From contig NZ_CP134951.1 of NCBI RefSeq assembly GCF_032116555.1, positions 124,001-188,000 of the forward strand: DNA of 64,000 bases. Direction: 5' to 3'. A program made the position numbers and the translations under genes. Origin of the DNA: Halobaculum sp. XH14. GTDB lineage: Archaea > Halobacteriota > Halobacteria > Halobacteriales > Haloferacaceae. The stretch's first letter is position 1; each line of letters opens with the position of its first letter. Shown in pieces: positions 32,337 to 41,305 of the stretch. The notes beneath the pieces are model-generated. The model saw only the letters and a list, made by a program, of their open reading frames with translations. It was not told where the DNA came from and did no database searches.

Positions 32337-33479
32337 ATGGCGAGCGAGTCCGACGGGCAGGGGCGCCTCCCGACCGGAATCCCCTGGTCGTCGCCGACCG
32401 TCCGCGTCGTCCTGTTGAGCACCGTGCTGGCGCCGCTGGGCGTGCCGCTGATCAGCCCCGCGCTCCCGACCATCAGGGACGTGCTCGCGCTCACCGACGC
32501 GCAGGCGAGCCTGCTCGTCGACCGCGTCGGCCGGCGTCGCGTGCTTATCCCGTCGCTGTTCGCCTTCAGCCTCCTCGGGGCCGCCGTCGCGCTCGGGCCG
32601 CCGTACTGGGTCGTCCTCGCGGTTCGCGTCGTGCAGGGGACCGCCGCCGCGGCGCTTTTCATCACCACGGTCACGCTCATCGGGGACACGTTCGAGGGCG
32701 TCCGGCGGAACACGGTGCTCGGGGTGAACGTCGCGGTCCTCTCGGCCGGCGCGGCGGTCTACCCGCTCGTCGGCGGCGCGCTCGCGGCCGTCTCCTGGAA
32801 CGCGCCGTTCGCGGTGTACCTCGTCGGCCTCCCGGTCGCCGTGCTGGCCTACCGCGTCCTGCCGGAACCGGCCGGCGAGCGCGAGCGCCGGTCCGTCTCG
32901 TACCTCCGGAACGTCGTCTCCGCGCTCCCGGCGCGGGAGGCGGCCGCCCTCTACGGCTCGGCGTTCCTGATCGAACTGCTGCTGTTCGGCGCCGCGCTGA
33001 CGGCGGTCCCGTTCCTGCTCGACGGCACCTACGACCTCCCGGCGGTGCTCATCGGCGCGGTGGTGACGCTGACGGAGGTCGCCTCAGTCGTGACGTCCGC
33101 GCTGAACGGCGGGTTCTCGAGGCGCGTCTCGAACCACGGCATCATCGCCGCCGGCTTCGGCATCGTCGGCGGTGGCCTCGTGGCGGCGTGGTGGGCACCC
33201 ACGCTGGGCGTGCTCGTCGCGGCGACGGCCGCGCTCGGCGCGGGCTGGGGGACGGTGCTCCCGTCGCTCGACGCCGGCGTGAGCGAGGGCGTCGAGACGC
33301 GCTTTCGGGCCGGGGCGCTGAGCTTCCGGAACAGCACGACGTTCCTCGGCCGGGCGCTCGGGCCGTGGCTGTTCACGACGCTCGTGGTCGGGCGCGGCTA
33401 CCGGCCGTTGTTGCTCGTCGCCGGCGGCTGCGCGCTGGCTTTCGTGCCCGTCGTGCTGTTACTGGGACGGCGAGGGTGA
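32337..33479 (+). CDS. Major facilitator superfamily transporter apparently lacking helix 2
   Basis: 380 residues. It begins with helix 1 (VRVVLLSTVLAPLGVPLISPALPTI), then LALTDAQASLLV runs directly into DRVGRRRVLIPSL. In related transporters about 20 hydrophobic residues (helix 2 and the Gly of motif A) stand between these. The remaining helices are normal, with RVVQGTAAAALFITTVTLIGDTFEG as helix 4 and GALSFRNSTTFLGRALGP near helix 11. The reading frame is intact, so this looks like an in-frame deletion of about 60 bases near 32517. Substrate unknown; relatives are drug/sugar efflux proteins. Function may be lost. Confidence 0.8.
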   Translation: MASESDGQGRLPTGIPWSSPTVRVVLLSTVLAPLGVPLISPALPTIRDVLALTDAQASLLVDRVGRRRVLIPSLFAFSLLGAAVALGPPYWVVLAVRVVQGTAAAALFITTVTLIGDTFEGVRRNTVLGVNVAVLSAGAAVYPLVGGALAAVSWNAPFAVYLVGLPVAVLAYRVLPEPAGERERRSVSYLRNVVSALPAREAAALYGSAFLIELLLFGAALTAVPFLLDGTYDLPAVLIGAVVTLTEVASVVTSALNGGFSRRVSNHGIIAAGFGIVGGGLVAAWWAPTLGVLVAATAALGAGWGTVLPSLDAGVSEGVETRFRAGALSFRNSTTFLGRALGPWLFTTLVVGRGYRPLLLVAGGCALAFVPVVLLLGRRG

Positions 33480-33503
33480 CGAGTGGACGACCGCCGGGGG
33501 TCG

Positions 33504-36134
33504 CTACGCCTCGGACGCCGCCGTCACGGCGTCCCCGGATTCGGCGCCCTCGTCCGCGGGCGAGATGCGCGCCAGCCGCATCGCGTTGGCCGTCACGCCC
33601 GTCGTCATGCCCGCGTCGCCGACGAGGACTGCCGCCCAGATGGGGACCAGCCCGAACGGGACGCCGAGCGCGAGCGCTGCCTTCGCCGCGAGGCTCGTCC
33701 AGACGTTCTGCCGGATGATGCCGTTGCCCGTGTTCGCCAGCTCGTAGAGGTACGGGAGCTTCGTGAGGTCGTCGGCCAGCAACGCGATGTCGGCCGTCTC
33801 CAGGGCCGTGTCCGTGCCGGCCGCGCCCATGGCGACCCCGACGGTCGCGGTCGCCAGCGCCGGCGCGTCGTTGATGCCGTCCCCGACCATCGCGGCCGTG
33901 CCGTGCTCGGCCTGCAACTCCTCGACGGCCGCCACCTTCTCCTTGGGCAGGAGTTCGGCGCGGTACTCGTCGACGCCGACCTCCTCGGCGATGGCCCGCG
34001 CCGTCCGGTCGTTGTCGCCGGTGAGCATCGCGGTGGCGACGCCGGCCTCGCGGAGCCGTTCGACGGTCCGTCTCGCCTCGGGGCGGACTTCGTCGGCGAC
34101 GGCGATGACGCCCTCGAGTTCGTCCTCGGTTCCCACCAGGACGACCGTCTTCCCCTCCGACTGGAGCGCCGGGACGGTGTCCTCCAGCAGGTCGAGACAG
34201 TTGTGGCGCTCGCAGAGTTCGCGGGTCGTTCGGGTGACGACGCCCCCGTCGGTCGCGGCGTGGACGTGCGAGAGGTCGAAGCCGAGCTCCTCGAACAGCC
34301 CCGGCTTCCCGGCGTAGTGCTGCCGACCGCCGAGTTCGGCGGCGACGCCCTTGCCGGTGATGCTCTCGAAGGCCGAGATCTCCCGCTCGGCAGCGTCGCC
34401 GGCCGCGCCGTTCGATCCGGCCGATCCGGCCCTCCCGTCCCCGTTCCCCTCGGCGTGCTCGACGATGGCGTCGCCGATGGGGTGCTCCGAGCGGAGTTCG
34501 AGCCCGCGGGCACACTCCAGCACGTCAGCCTCCGAGCGGTCGCCCAGCGGGACGACGTCCGTGACCGCCAGTTCGCCCCTCGTCAGCGTGCCCGTCTTGT
34601 CGAACGCGACCGCGTCGACGTCGCCCATCGCCTCCAGGTGGTCGCCCCCCTTCACGAGCACGCCGTTGCGCGCCGCGCTCGTCAGCCCCGAGACGACCGT
34701 CACGGGCGTCGAGATGACGAACGCGCACGGGCACGCCAGCACGATCAGCGTCAGCCCGTAGACGACGTACTGCTGGGCCGGCGCGCCGAACGCGAGCGGC
34801 GGGACGACCGCGAGCAGCGCCGCCGCCGTCACGACGACCGGGGTGTAGTAACCCGCGAAGCGCTCGACGAACTGCTCGCGCTCGGTCCGGTTCGCCTGCG
34901 CGTCCTCGACGAGGTCGACGATGCGCGCGAGCGTGTCCTCGCCCGCCGCCGAGGTCACCTCGATCTCGAGGTAGCCCTCCTCGTTGACGGTGCCGGCGAA
35001 CACCTCGTCGCCGGCCGTCTTGTCCACCGGGACGCTCTCGCCGGTTACTGGCGCCTGGTTCACCGCGCTGGTCCCGTCGCGGACGACGCCGTCGCGGGGG
35101 ATCTTCTCGCCCGGCCGCACGACGACCGTCTCGCCCACGTCCACGTCCTCCGCCGGGACGGTCACCTCGTCGCCGTCGCGGACGACCGTCGCCTCGTCCG
35201 GCGAGAGATCCATCAGCTCCCGGAGCGAGGTGCGCGCGCGGTCCATCGCGTACTCCTCCAGCAGCTCGGCGACGCCGAACAGCGTCGCCAGCATCGCGGC
35301 CTCGAAGTAGAACGGCTCGGCGAAGCCGACGCTGACGATCACCGCCCCGGAGATGGCGACGCTCATCAGCAGATCCATGTCGAGGCTGCGGTTCCGGAGC
35401 GAGTAGTAGCCGTTCCGGAACACGGCGGCGCCGGCGAGCGCCACGGCCGCGAGGTAGAACAGCGTGCCGACGACGACGGTCGTCCCCGCCACCTCGACGG
35501 TCGGTCCGGTCGCCTCCGTGAGCGGGTTCGCGAGCAGGAAGCCGACCGCCGTCGCGCCGGCGGCGACCCACGTCGAGACCGCGCGCCTGCTCCGCCAGAC
35601 GCTCCCGCGGTCGGCGGCCGACCCGTCGCTCTCGTCCGCCGTCTCGACGACCTCGTAGCCCGCGGACTCGACGGCCGCGACGAGCGCCTCGCGGTCCGTC
35701 GCGTCGGGGGCGTACCGCACGAGGACGGTGCCGGTCGTCGGCATCGTGTCGTACTCGCGGGCGCCCGCGACGCCCTCGATGGCCGCAGAGACCTTCCCCG
35801 CACAGGAGGCACAGTCCATGTCGGGAACCGAGAGCCGCAGCGAGGGTTCCTCCCCGTCGGCGACCTCGTAGCCGGCCGCCTCGACGCGCCCCGCGACCGC
35901 GTCGGCGTCGGTAGTGCCGCGGTCGTAGGTGACGACCAGCCGCCCGGTCGTCGGTCGTGCGTCGATCCCCTCGACACCGTCGAGCCGCGAAACGCTCGAC
36001 TCCACCTTGTCGGCGCACGAGGCGCAGTCCATGTCGGGGACGGAAAGGGAGACGACGTCGCCCTCGTCGGGACGATCACCCTGGAACGGGTCCCCGTCGG
36101 CGGGCCCATCCGGTCCGTCGCTCGAATCGGTCAT
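33504..36134 (-). CDS. Zn/Cd/Pb-type heavy-metal P-type ATPase with two N-terminal metal domains
   Basis: 876 residues. Two heavy-metal-associated domains with MDCASC (C37/C40 and C108/C111) precede eight helices. The transmembrane CPC motif (468-470) sits in ACPCAFVISTPVTVVSGL, with TGES at 364-367, DKTGT at 512-516, the SEHPIGD nucleotide motif and GDGINDAPAL. CPC followed by STPV, with a Lys and an Asp-Xaa-Gly pair in the last helices (AAKAALALG, LVGDAGM), marks subgroup P1B-2, which exports Zn, Cd or Pb rather than Cu. A low-complexity segment lies before the SAFESITGKG block. It probably confers metal resistance. Confidence 0.9.
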   Translation of the reverse strand: MTDSSDGPDGPADGDPFQGDRPDEGDVVSLSVPDMDCASCADKVESSVSRLDGVEGIDARPTTGRLVVTYDRGTTDADAVAGRVEAAGYEVADGEEPSLRLSVPDMDCASCAGKVSAAIEGVAGAREYDTMPTTGTVLVRYAPDATDREALVAAVESAGYEVVETADESDGSAADRGSVWRSRRAVSTWVAAGATAVGFLLANPLTEATGPTVEVAGTTVVVGTLFYLAAVALAGAAVFRNGYYSLRNRSLDMDLLMSVAISGAVIVSVGFAEPFYFEAAMLATLFGVAELLEEYAMDRARTSLRELMDLSPDEATVVRDGDEVTVPAEDVDVGETVVVRPGEKIPRDGVVRDGTSAVNQAPVTGESVPVDKTAGDEVFAGTVNEEGYLEIEVTSAAGEDTLARIVDLVEDAQANRTEREQFVERFAGYYTPVVVTAAALLAVVPPLAFGAPAQQYVVYGLTLIVLACPCAFVISTPVTVVSGLTSAARNGVLVKGGDHLEAMGDVDAVAFDKTGTLTRGELAVTDVVPLGDRSEADVLECARGLELRSEHPIGDAIVEHAEGNGDGRAGSAGSNGAAGDAAEREISAFESITGKGVAAELGGRQHYAGKPGLFEELGFDLSHVHAATDGGVVTRTTRELCERHNCLDLLEDTVPALQSEGKTVVLVGTEDELEGVIAVADEVRPEARRTVERLREAGVATAMLTGDNDRTARAIAEEVGVDEYRAELLPKEKVAAVEELQAEHGTAAMVGDGINDAPALATATVGVAMGAAGTDTALETADIALLADDLTKLPYLYELANTGNGIIRQNVWTSLAAKAALALGVPFGLVPIWAAVLVGDAGMTTGVTANAMRLARISPADEGAESGDAVTAASEA

Positions 36135-36158
36135 CGTCGGAGTTCGGGGGCGACCACC

Positions 36159-36229
36159 TATTAAACTGGCTGCTATGAGACGGCCGATGGAAGGTAATGA
36201 ATAGTATTTCTACCCGGCTATTTTATTAA
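36159..36229. promoter_or_regulatory. Divergent promoters of the P-type ATPase and CaiB genes
   Basis: On the minus strand TTTAATA (36159-36165) is 25-31 bases before the ATPase ATG, a leaderless fit. On the plus strand TATTTTATTAA (36219-36229) lies 57-67 bases before the CaiB ATG, giving a leader of roughly 30 bases. The whole 36160-36230 stretch is much richer in A/T than its surroundings. Confidence 0.6.
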
Positions 36230-36285
36230 CTCGTGTGGCGGGCGGCGGTCGTGACACACTTGGTGCGGGGCGGCGAGTCGGAGCC

Positions 36286-37566
36286 ATGGTCGGAGAAGCC
36301 GAGCACCCGTCCGGGGAGACGGGACCGCTCGACGGCGTGACGGTGCTCGACGCCTCCCGCGTGCTCGTCGGGCCGTTCTGCACGATGCAACTGGGCGATC
36401 TGGGCGCGGATGTCATCAAGGTCGAACGGCCGGGCACCGGGGACGGGACCCGCGAGTGGCACCCGCCGCGCTACGGCGACGCCACGGACAGCGCCTACTA
36501 CATGAGCGTCAACCGGAACAAGCGCTCGGTCACGCTGGCGCTCGACACCGAGGCGGGCCGCGACGCCTTCCGCGAACTGGCCGCCGACGCCGACGTGCTC
36601 GTCGAGAACTTCCGTGTCGGCCACATGGACGACTGGGGGCTCGGCTACGCAGACCTGCGCGAGCGCAATCCCGGGCTGATCTACTGTGCGCTCTCGGGCT
36701 ACGGCGAGTGGGGACCCGACCGCGACCGGCCCGCATACGACATCATGATGCAGGCCGAGGGCGGGCTGATGTCCATCACGGGCGTCGACGGCGGCGCGCC
36801 GGTCCGCGTGGGCGTCGCGCTCGCCGACGTCGGGGCGGGGATGTACGCGACCCAGGCCGTCCTCGCCGCGCTGTTCGAGCGGGAGTTCGGCGACGGCACC
36901 GGACAGAAAGTCGACGTCAGCCTGCTCGACGGGCAGGCCGCCTGGATGAGCTACATGGCGACGAACTACTTCGCCACGGGCGACCCGCCGGGGCGGATGG
37001 GCAGCAAGCACCCGAACCTCGTCCCGTACCGCGCGTTCGAGACGGCCGACGACTACGCCGTCGTCGCGGTCGCCAGCGAGCACGTCTGGGAGCGCTTCTG
37101 CCGCGCGCTCGACCGTCCCGACCTCTACGCCGACGAGCGGTTCGAGACGAACAGCGACCGGGTCGCCAACCGCGAGGCGCTCGACGCCGAACTCGAACCG
37201 TGGTTCGCCGAGCGCGGGACGGAGGTGGTGCTCGCGCGACTCGAAGCCCACGACGTGCCCGCGAGCGGTGTGAACGACGTGGCCGACGTGTTCTCGCACC
37301 CGCAGGTGCTCGCCCGGGGGATGCGCGCGAGCGTCGAGCATCCCACCGCCGGGGAGGTGAACGACCCGAACCGGCAATCGACCGCCGGGGAGGTGGAGTT
37401 CCCCGGCAGCCCCATGCACCTCTCGCGGACGCCGACGACCGTCCGCCGCCACCCGCCGCTGCTCGGCGAGCACACCGACGAGGTGCTCCGCGAGCACGGC
37501 TACTCGGAGTCACGGATAGCGAACCTGTACGAGGCGGGCGCGCTCGGCGAGCGGGGCGACGAGTAG
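36286..37566 (+). CDS. CaiB/BaiF family CoA-transferase
   Basis: 426 residues from the ATG at 36286. The family pattern is complete: GVTVLDASRVLVGPFCTMQLGDLGADVIKVERP at the N-terminus, NRNKRSVTLAL, VLVENFRVGHMD, PAYDIMMQAEGGLMSITG, and VRVGVALADVGAGMYATQ with the expected catalytic Asp at 181. Such enzymes move CoA from one acyl-CoA to a free acid through an aspartyl-CoA adduct. The substrate is not indicated; neighbours are unrelated (metal ATPase, cupin). Confidence 0.9.
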   Translation: MVGEAEHPSGETGPLDGVTVLDASRVLVGPFCTMQLGDLGADVIKVERPGTGDGTREWHPPRYGDATDSAYYMSVNRNKRSVTLALDTEAGRDAFRELAADADVLVENFRVGHMDDWGLGYADLRERNPGLIYCALSGYGEWGPDRDRPAYDIMMQAEGGLMSITGVDGGAPVRVGVALADVGAGMYATQAVLAALFEREFGDGTGQKVDVSLLDGQAAWMSYMATNYFATGDPPGRMGSKHPNLVPYRAFETADDYAVVAVASEHVWERFCRALDRPDLYADERFETNSDRVANREALDAELEPWFAERGTEVVLARLEAHDVPASGVNDVADVFSHPQVLARGMRASVEHPTAGEVNDPNRQSTAGEVEFPGSPMHLSRTPTTVRRHPPLLGEHTDEVLREHGYSESRIANLYEAGALGERGDE

Positions 37567-37616
37567 CCGTGGCGGCGGGGACCGCCCGCCAGCGTCGCCT
37601 CACTCCCGGTCCCGAC

Positions 37617-38093
37617 TCACTCCTGGACGTTGCCGCACTCGGTGCAGGTCAGCCGGAACCGGCCGTCGGCCATCGCCACGTCCTTGACGCGCTCTTCGTC
37701 ACACTCCGGGCAGTAGGCGTGCGACTGGAGTTCGTCCCAGTCGTGCATCGCGCCGGGCGCGCCGAGCGCCCAGCCGGCGACGCGCTCGTCGCCGTCGTTG
37801 TACCCCGTCTGGAACTGGCCCGGCGGGAAGCGGATCAGTTCGCCCGCGTCGACGGCCACCGACTCGCGGTCGACCCCGACGTCGAACGTCGCGGTCCCGG
37901 ACTCGACGTAGAACACCTCCTCCTGGTCGTTGTGGCGGTGGAGGCCGCCCGAGAACGACTCGCCGGGTTCGAGCTCGAAGTAGTTCATGGCGAAGTCGGT
38001 CGTGCCGAGCGCCCGCGAAACGGGCTTGCGGACGCTGTGGACCTCCATCGGGTTCAACTCGTTCTCGACGGCATCGACCGCGACTTTCTCCAT
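37617..38093 (-). CDS. Cupin-domain protein with C-terminal zinc ribbon
   Basis: 158 residues from the ATG at 38093. Residues 35-110 are a cupin: GGLHRHNDQEEVFYVESGTATF supplies the HxH...E metal motif and a distal PPGQFQ turn. The last 45 residues hold CPECDEERVKD and CTECGNVQE, two CxxC pairs of a zinc ribbon. Cupin plus ribbon fusions recur in haloarchaea, but no activity is known; the ribbon may mediate protein or nucleic-acid contacts. It converges with CaiB. Confidence 0.8.
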   Translation of the reverse strand: MEKVAVDAVENELNPMEVHSVRKPVSRALGTTDFAMNYFELEPGESFSGGLHRHNDQEEVFYVESGTATFDVGVDRESVAVDAGELIRFPPGQFQTGYNDGDERVAGWALGAPGAMHDWDELQSHAYCPECDEERVKDVAMADGRFRLTCTECGNVQE

Positions 38094-38201
38094 GGCGGGG
38101 TGCTGGGGCGAACGCGTCAAAAAACGGACGGCCTCGGGCCGAGGCGGCTCTCCGGCGACCGCTCCGAACCGCTTTTGCGCCCTGGGCACCCTCCCCCCCT
38201 C

Positions 38202-38540
38202 GTGCCCAGTCGACTCGTCCACGGCGTCCGGGTCCGCGGCGTCGACGTCGACTCCGAGACGCGGTGTGCCCACTACGGGACCGAACGGGACGTGATCGCG
38301 CTCCGGTTCGGCTGCTGTGGCGAGTTCTTCCCCTGTTTCGAGTGTCACGACGCGGTGGCCGAACACGGCTCCGAGCCGTGGCCCCGCGACCGGTTCGACG
38401 AGCCGGCGGTGCTGTGTGGCGGTTGCGGGGCCGAACTGACGGTCGAGGAGTACCGCGACTGCGACCACTCGTGTCCCCGGTGCGACGCCGATTTCAACCC
38501 CGGCTGTGCCGAGCACGAGGACCGATACTTCGAGCCGTGA
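38202..38540 (+). CDS. CHY zinc-finger protein
   Basis: 112 residues from a GTG; CTTTTG about 27-32 bases upstream supports a leaderless start there. The family pattern is CAHYGTERDVIALRFGCCGEFFPCFECHDAV, then CGGCGAELTVEEYRDC and CPRCDADFNPGCAEH: about ten Cys plus several His that should bind three zinc ions. In eukaryotes CHY fingers act in ubiquitin ligases and mitochondrial import (Hot13); archaeal versions may help metal loading or folding. It overlaps no gene and is followed by nikR. Confidence 0.85.
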   Translation: MPSRLVHGVRVRGVDVDSETRCAHYGTERDVIALRFGCCGEFFPCFECHDAVAEHGSEPWPRDRFDEPAVLCGGCGAELTVEEYRDCDHSCPRCDADFNPGCAEHEDRYFEP

Positions 38541-38582
38541 AATGCCAACTCGATGGGCGAATCAGCCGTCAGTTCATCAAAC

Positions 38583-38590
38583 TTTATTAA
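38583..38590 (+). promoter_or_regulatory. TATA element of nikR
   Basis: TTTATTAA ends 22 bases before the ATG at 38613, a leaderless arrangement. The bases between it and the ATG contain TCATAC, half of the E. coli NikR operator, but the matching left half is absent. Confidence 0.6.
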
Positions 38591-38612
38591 TCCAAGCCGC
38601 CTCCATTCATAC

Positions 38613-39032
38613 ATGACGGTCGTCAGCGTCTCGATGCCGGACGAACTGGTCGACAGGATCGACGAGTTCACCGAGGAACACGGCTACACGGGCCGAAGCG
38701 AACTGCTGCGGGAGGCCTCCCGCAACCTGCTCGGCGAGTTCGACGACAAGCGCCTGGAGGACCGGGAACTGATGGGCATCGTCACCGTCGTGTTCGACTA
38801 CGAGGGCACGGCCGTCGAGGAGCGCATGATGCAGTTGCGCCACGAGCACGAGGACATCGTCGCCTCGAACCTCCACAGCCACGTCGGCGACCACAACTGC
38901 ATGGAACTGTTCATCCTGGAGGGAAGCCTCGAGGAGATCTCCGCGTTCGTCGGCAAGATCCGCGCGACACAGGACACGACCACCGTCGACTACTCGGTGA
39001 CGCCCATCGACAGCGGCGACCTGCTGGAGTGA
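38613..39032 (+). CDS. nikR: Nickel-responsive regulator NikR
   Basis: 139 residues from the ATG at 38613. A ribbon-helix-helix DNA-binding domain ([37 protein letters not shown]) is followed by the ACT-like nickel domain. The four nickel ligands of E. coli NikR (H76, H87, H89, C95) are matched by H77, H88, H90 and C96, in [27 protein letters not shown]. It should repress nickel uptake genes when nickel is plentiful. No nickel permease is assigned nearby; the peptide/nickel-type ABC operon 4 kb downstream is a possible but unproven target. Confidence 0.92.
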   Translation: MTVVSVSMPDELVDRIDEFTEEHGYTGRSELLREASRNLLGEFDDKRLEDRELMGIVTVVFDYEGTAVEERMMQLRHEHEDIVASNLHSHVGDHNCMELFILEGSLEEISAFVGKIRATQDTTTVDYSVTPIDSGDLLE

Positions 39033-39153
39033 CACGGGGTGAACGCCCGCCGGCCGAACTAGCGGCTGGCCCCGCCGATCACCGCGAGATCGGGAGGGAT
39101 AGCACTCGAAAACCGGGGTGTAGACTTTTCGCGAAACGGCGCGTGGAGCACGT

Positions 39154-39546
39154 ATGGACCCGCACATCACGATCGTCACGCTCGGCGTCGAGGACGTCGA
39201 CCGCGCCATCGAGTTCTACCGCGACGGTCTCGGCCTGCCGATGCAGGACCGGAACGGGGAGGAGATCGCGTTCTTCGAGCTCGAGGGCGCGATGCTCGCG
39301 CTCTACCCCTGGGGCCTGCTGGCCGAGGACGCCACCGTCCCGCCCGAGGGGTCCGGGTTCAGGGGCGTCACCGTCGCCCACAACGTCGCCGACGACGACG
39401 CGGTCGACGCCGTGCTGGCGGAGGCCGAGGCCGCCGGCGGGGAACTCGTCAAGCCGGGGCAGGAAACCGACTGGGGCGGCTACTCCGGCTACTTCGCCGA
39501 CCCGGACGGCCACCTGTGGGAGGTTGCCTGGAACCCGTTCCTCTGA
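39154..39546 (+). CDS. VOC (glyoxalase/bleomycin-resistance) family protein
   Basis: 130 residues. Two beta-alpha-beta-beta-beta modules are seen: ITIVTLGVEDVDRAIEFYRDGLGLPM and the closing FADPDGHLWEVAWNPF, whose His and Glu with an N-terminal His (H4) would form a metal site. Length and pattern match single-domain VOC proteins. The substrate is unknown. CTTTTCG at 39126-39132 is a leaderless promoter element. Confidence 0.85.
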   Translation: MDPHITIVTLGVEDVDRAIEFYRDGLGLPMQDRNGEEIAFFELEGAMLALYPWGLLAEDATVPPEGSGFRGVTVAHNVADDDAVDAVLAEAEAAGGELVKPGQETDWGGYSGYFADPDGHLWEVAWNPFL

Positions 39547-39723
39547 GTTTCGGTGCCCCCGCCAGTCACCCGCCCGAACTCGCGGCGTCGAGCCGTGGCG
39601 TTCGGTCACGTCGCCGAACCGGGGTGTTCGGTCACGACGTCGAGTCACGGCTTCGAGTCCCGACGTCGAGACGTCCACGGGTCGATTTCTCACGGTCGAC
39701 GTGTCCAATACCTCCTAGTATTC

Positions 39724-39742
39724 TTCCGTCTATTTTACGGAA
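39724..39742. promoter_or_regulatory. Inverted repeat TTCCGT...ACGGAA upstream of an acetyltransferase gene
   Basis: Six-base perfect arms surround CTATTTT, which itself resembles a TATA box. The ATG is 44 bases further on, so the element covers the likely promoter and may be an operator; a second AT-rich run (GCTAAAAAGG) follows. Confidence 0.45.
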
Positions 39743-39785
39743 AGCGCTAAAAAGGTGTTCGAACGATACGTAATCGAGACGAGAA

Positions 39786-40478
39786 ATGAGTAATTCAGCC
39801 CTCGATCCCGACTCTCCTGTTCGTCCGTGGGAATCGCTTCCGCCCGACGACGCGGCCGAACCGCTCCCGACCCGGACCGCGACCGACCGCCGGGACCGCG
39901 AACTCGAACTCGCGGCGGTCGAGTACGCGTGCCCGGAGGAGATCGGCGACGTCGTCGAGATGTACGAGGACTTCGACGAGCGGCACGTCGCGCAGGGGCT
40001 GCCGCCCCGCGGCGACGACGCGCTCCGCGAGTGGCTGGCCGCGCTCGCGCGGGGGCTCCACGTCGTCGCCCGCCACGCCGGTCGGACGGTGGGCCACGCG
40101 ACGCTCGTCCCGCGCGAGGACGAGGAGGACGAGGACGCCGGGGACGAGTCTGCCGGGAACGGAGCGACCGCCGACGAGGCGAACGAAGCGGAGAGGACGA
40201 CCGGCAAGCGGGAGGAAGGGGCCGGGGAGTCGGGCCACGAACTCGCCATCTTCGTCCACCAGGACTACCGTGGTGCCGGCGTCGGGACGCGGTTGCTGGA
40301 GACGCTGTGCTCGTACGGCGAGCGCGTCGGCGTCGAGGACGTCCGGCTGCTCGTCGAACGACACAACCGCCCGGCGATCAGGCTGTACGACGGCATCGGG
40401 TTCGAGACGACCGAGGCGTGGGGCGGGACGATGGAGATGCGGCTCGACCTGCCGGCGGAGCCCGGCGCGGGGGAGTAA
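39786..40478 (+). CDS. GNAT family acetyltransferase
   Basis: 230 residues. The acetyl-CoA motif is FVHQDYRGAGVGTRLLETLC and the C-terminal part VERHNRPAIRLYDGIGFETTEAW is typical of the ribosomal-protein/antibiotic acetyltransferase branch. An acidic insertion (about residues 115-150) separates the early strands from the CoA motif. Substrate unknown; the preceding dyad suggests regulation. Confidence 0.85.
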   Translation: MSNSALDPDSPVRPWESLPPDDAAEPLPTRTATDRRDRELELAAVEYACPEEIGDVVEMYEDFDERHVAQGLPPRGDDALREWLAALARGLHVVARHAGRTVGHATLVPREDEEDEDAGDESAGNGATADEANEAERTTGKREEGAGESGHELAIFVHQDYRGAGVGTRLLETLCSYGERVGVEDVRLLVERHNRPAIRLYDGIGFETTEAWGGTMEMRLDLPAEPGAGE

Positions 40479-40593
40479 CCGGGGTTTCAGTCACCGCGGT
40501 CCCGGATCTCCTCGGTCCGGCGTCGACGCCGATCACCGCGATCGGGTCCGGTCGGCGACGGGAGTTATACCGGCGAGCGCCCTTTCGGACGGT

Positions 40594-41295
40594 ATGGGAC
40601 TCCCCGTCGCGTTCGGCTGGCGGCACCTCCTCTTCGAGAACTGGCCCGTGGACGCGACCCTCCTGAACGATCACCTGCCCGACGCCCTCCCGGCCGCGAC
40701 CCACGACGGCAGCGCCTGGCTCTCGGTCGTCCCGCTCACGAACGTCCACGTCAGGCCGCGCGGCCTCCCGGCCCGGGCCGGCGTTCGGCTCCCGGAGCTG
40801 AACCTGCGGACGTACGTCACCCACGACGGCGACCCGGGCGTCTACTTCTTCAGCCTCGACGCCCAGGGCGTCCTCAGCGTCCTCGGCGCCCGCCTCCTCC
40901 ACCACCTCCCGTACTTCTACGCGCGGATCGACCACCGGGTCGAGGGCGACCGCGTTCGGTTCGAGAGCAGGCGACTCCACCCCGGCTCCCGGCCGGCCCG
41001 CTATGCGGTCAGCTATCGGCCGACCGGCGACCCCTTCGAGGCCGACCCAGGGTCGCTGGCCGAGTTCCTGACCGAGCGCCGGCGACTGTACACGCAGGGC
41101 CGGGACGGTGCAGTCCGGTACACGGACGTCGAGCACGACCGCTGGACGCTCCACCCGGCCGCCGTCACGACCGACGAGAACACGCTGTTCGAGGCGGGCG
41201 GGTTCGCCCACCCGGAGTCCGAGCCGGTGTGCTACTACAGTCCCGGCGTCGACGTCGTCACCGGCCCGAGCAGGCGTGCGACGCCGCGCGCGTGA
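40594..41295 (+). CDS. YqjF-like DUF2071 protein
   Basis: 233 residues from the ATG at 40594, with GTTATACC 23-30 bases before it. The pattern WRHLLFENWPVDATLLNDHLPDALP, then VVPLTNVHVRPRGLP, LNLRTYVTHDGDPGVYFFSLDA and LPYFYARI is that of the DUF2071 (YqjF) family, a lipocalin-like beta barrel. No enzymatic role is established. It converges with the following minus-strand gene at a 10-base gap. Confidence 0.85.
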   Translation: MGLPVAFGWRHLLFENWPVDATLLNDHLPDALPAATHDGSAWLSVVPLTNVHVRPRGLPARAGVRLPELNLRTYVTHDGDPGVYFFSLDAQGVLSVLGARLLHHLPYFYARIDHRVEGDRVRFESRRLHPGSRPARYAVSYRPTGDPFEADPGSLAEFLTERRRLYTQGRDGAVRYTDVEHDRWTLHPAAVTTDENTLFEAGGFAHPESEPVCYYSPGVDVVTGPSRRATPRA

Positions 41296-41305
41296 GCCGG
41301 GTGGG

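Noticed and set aside
38586-38613. NikR operator before nikR
   Set aside because: TCATAC is present but the GTATGA half at the required 16-base spacing is not.
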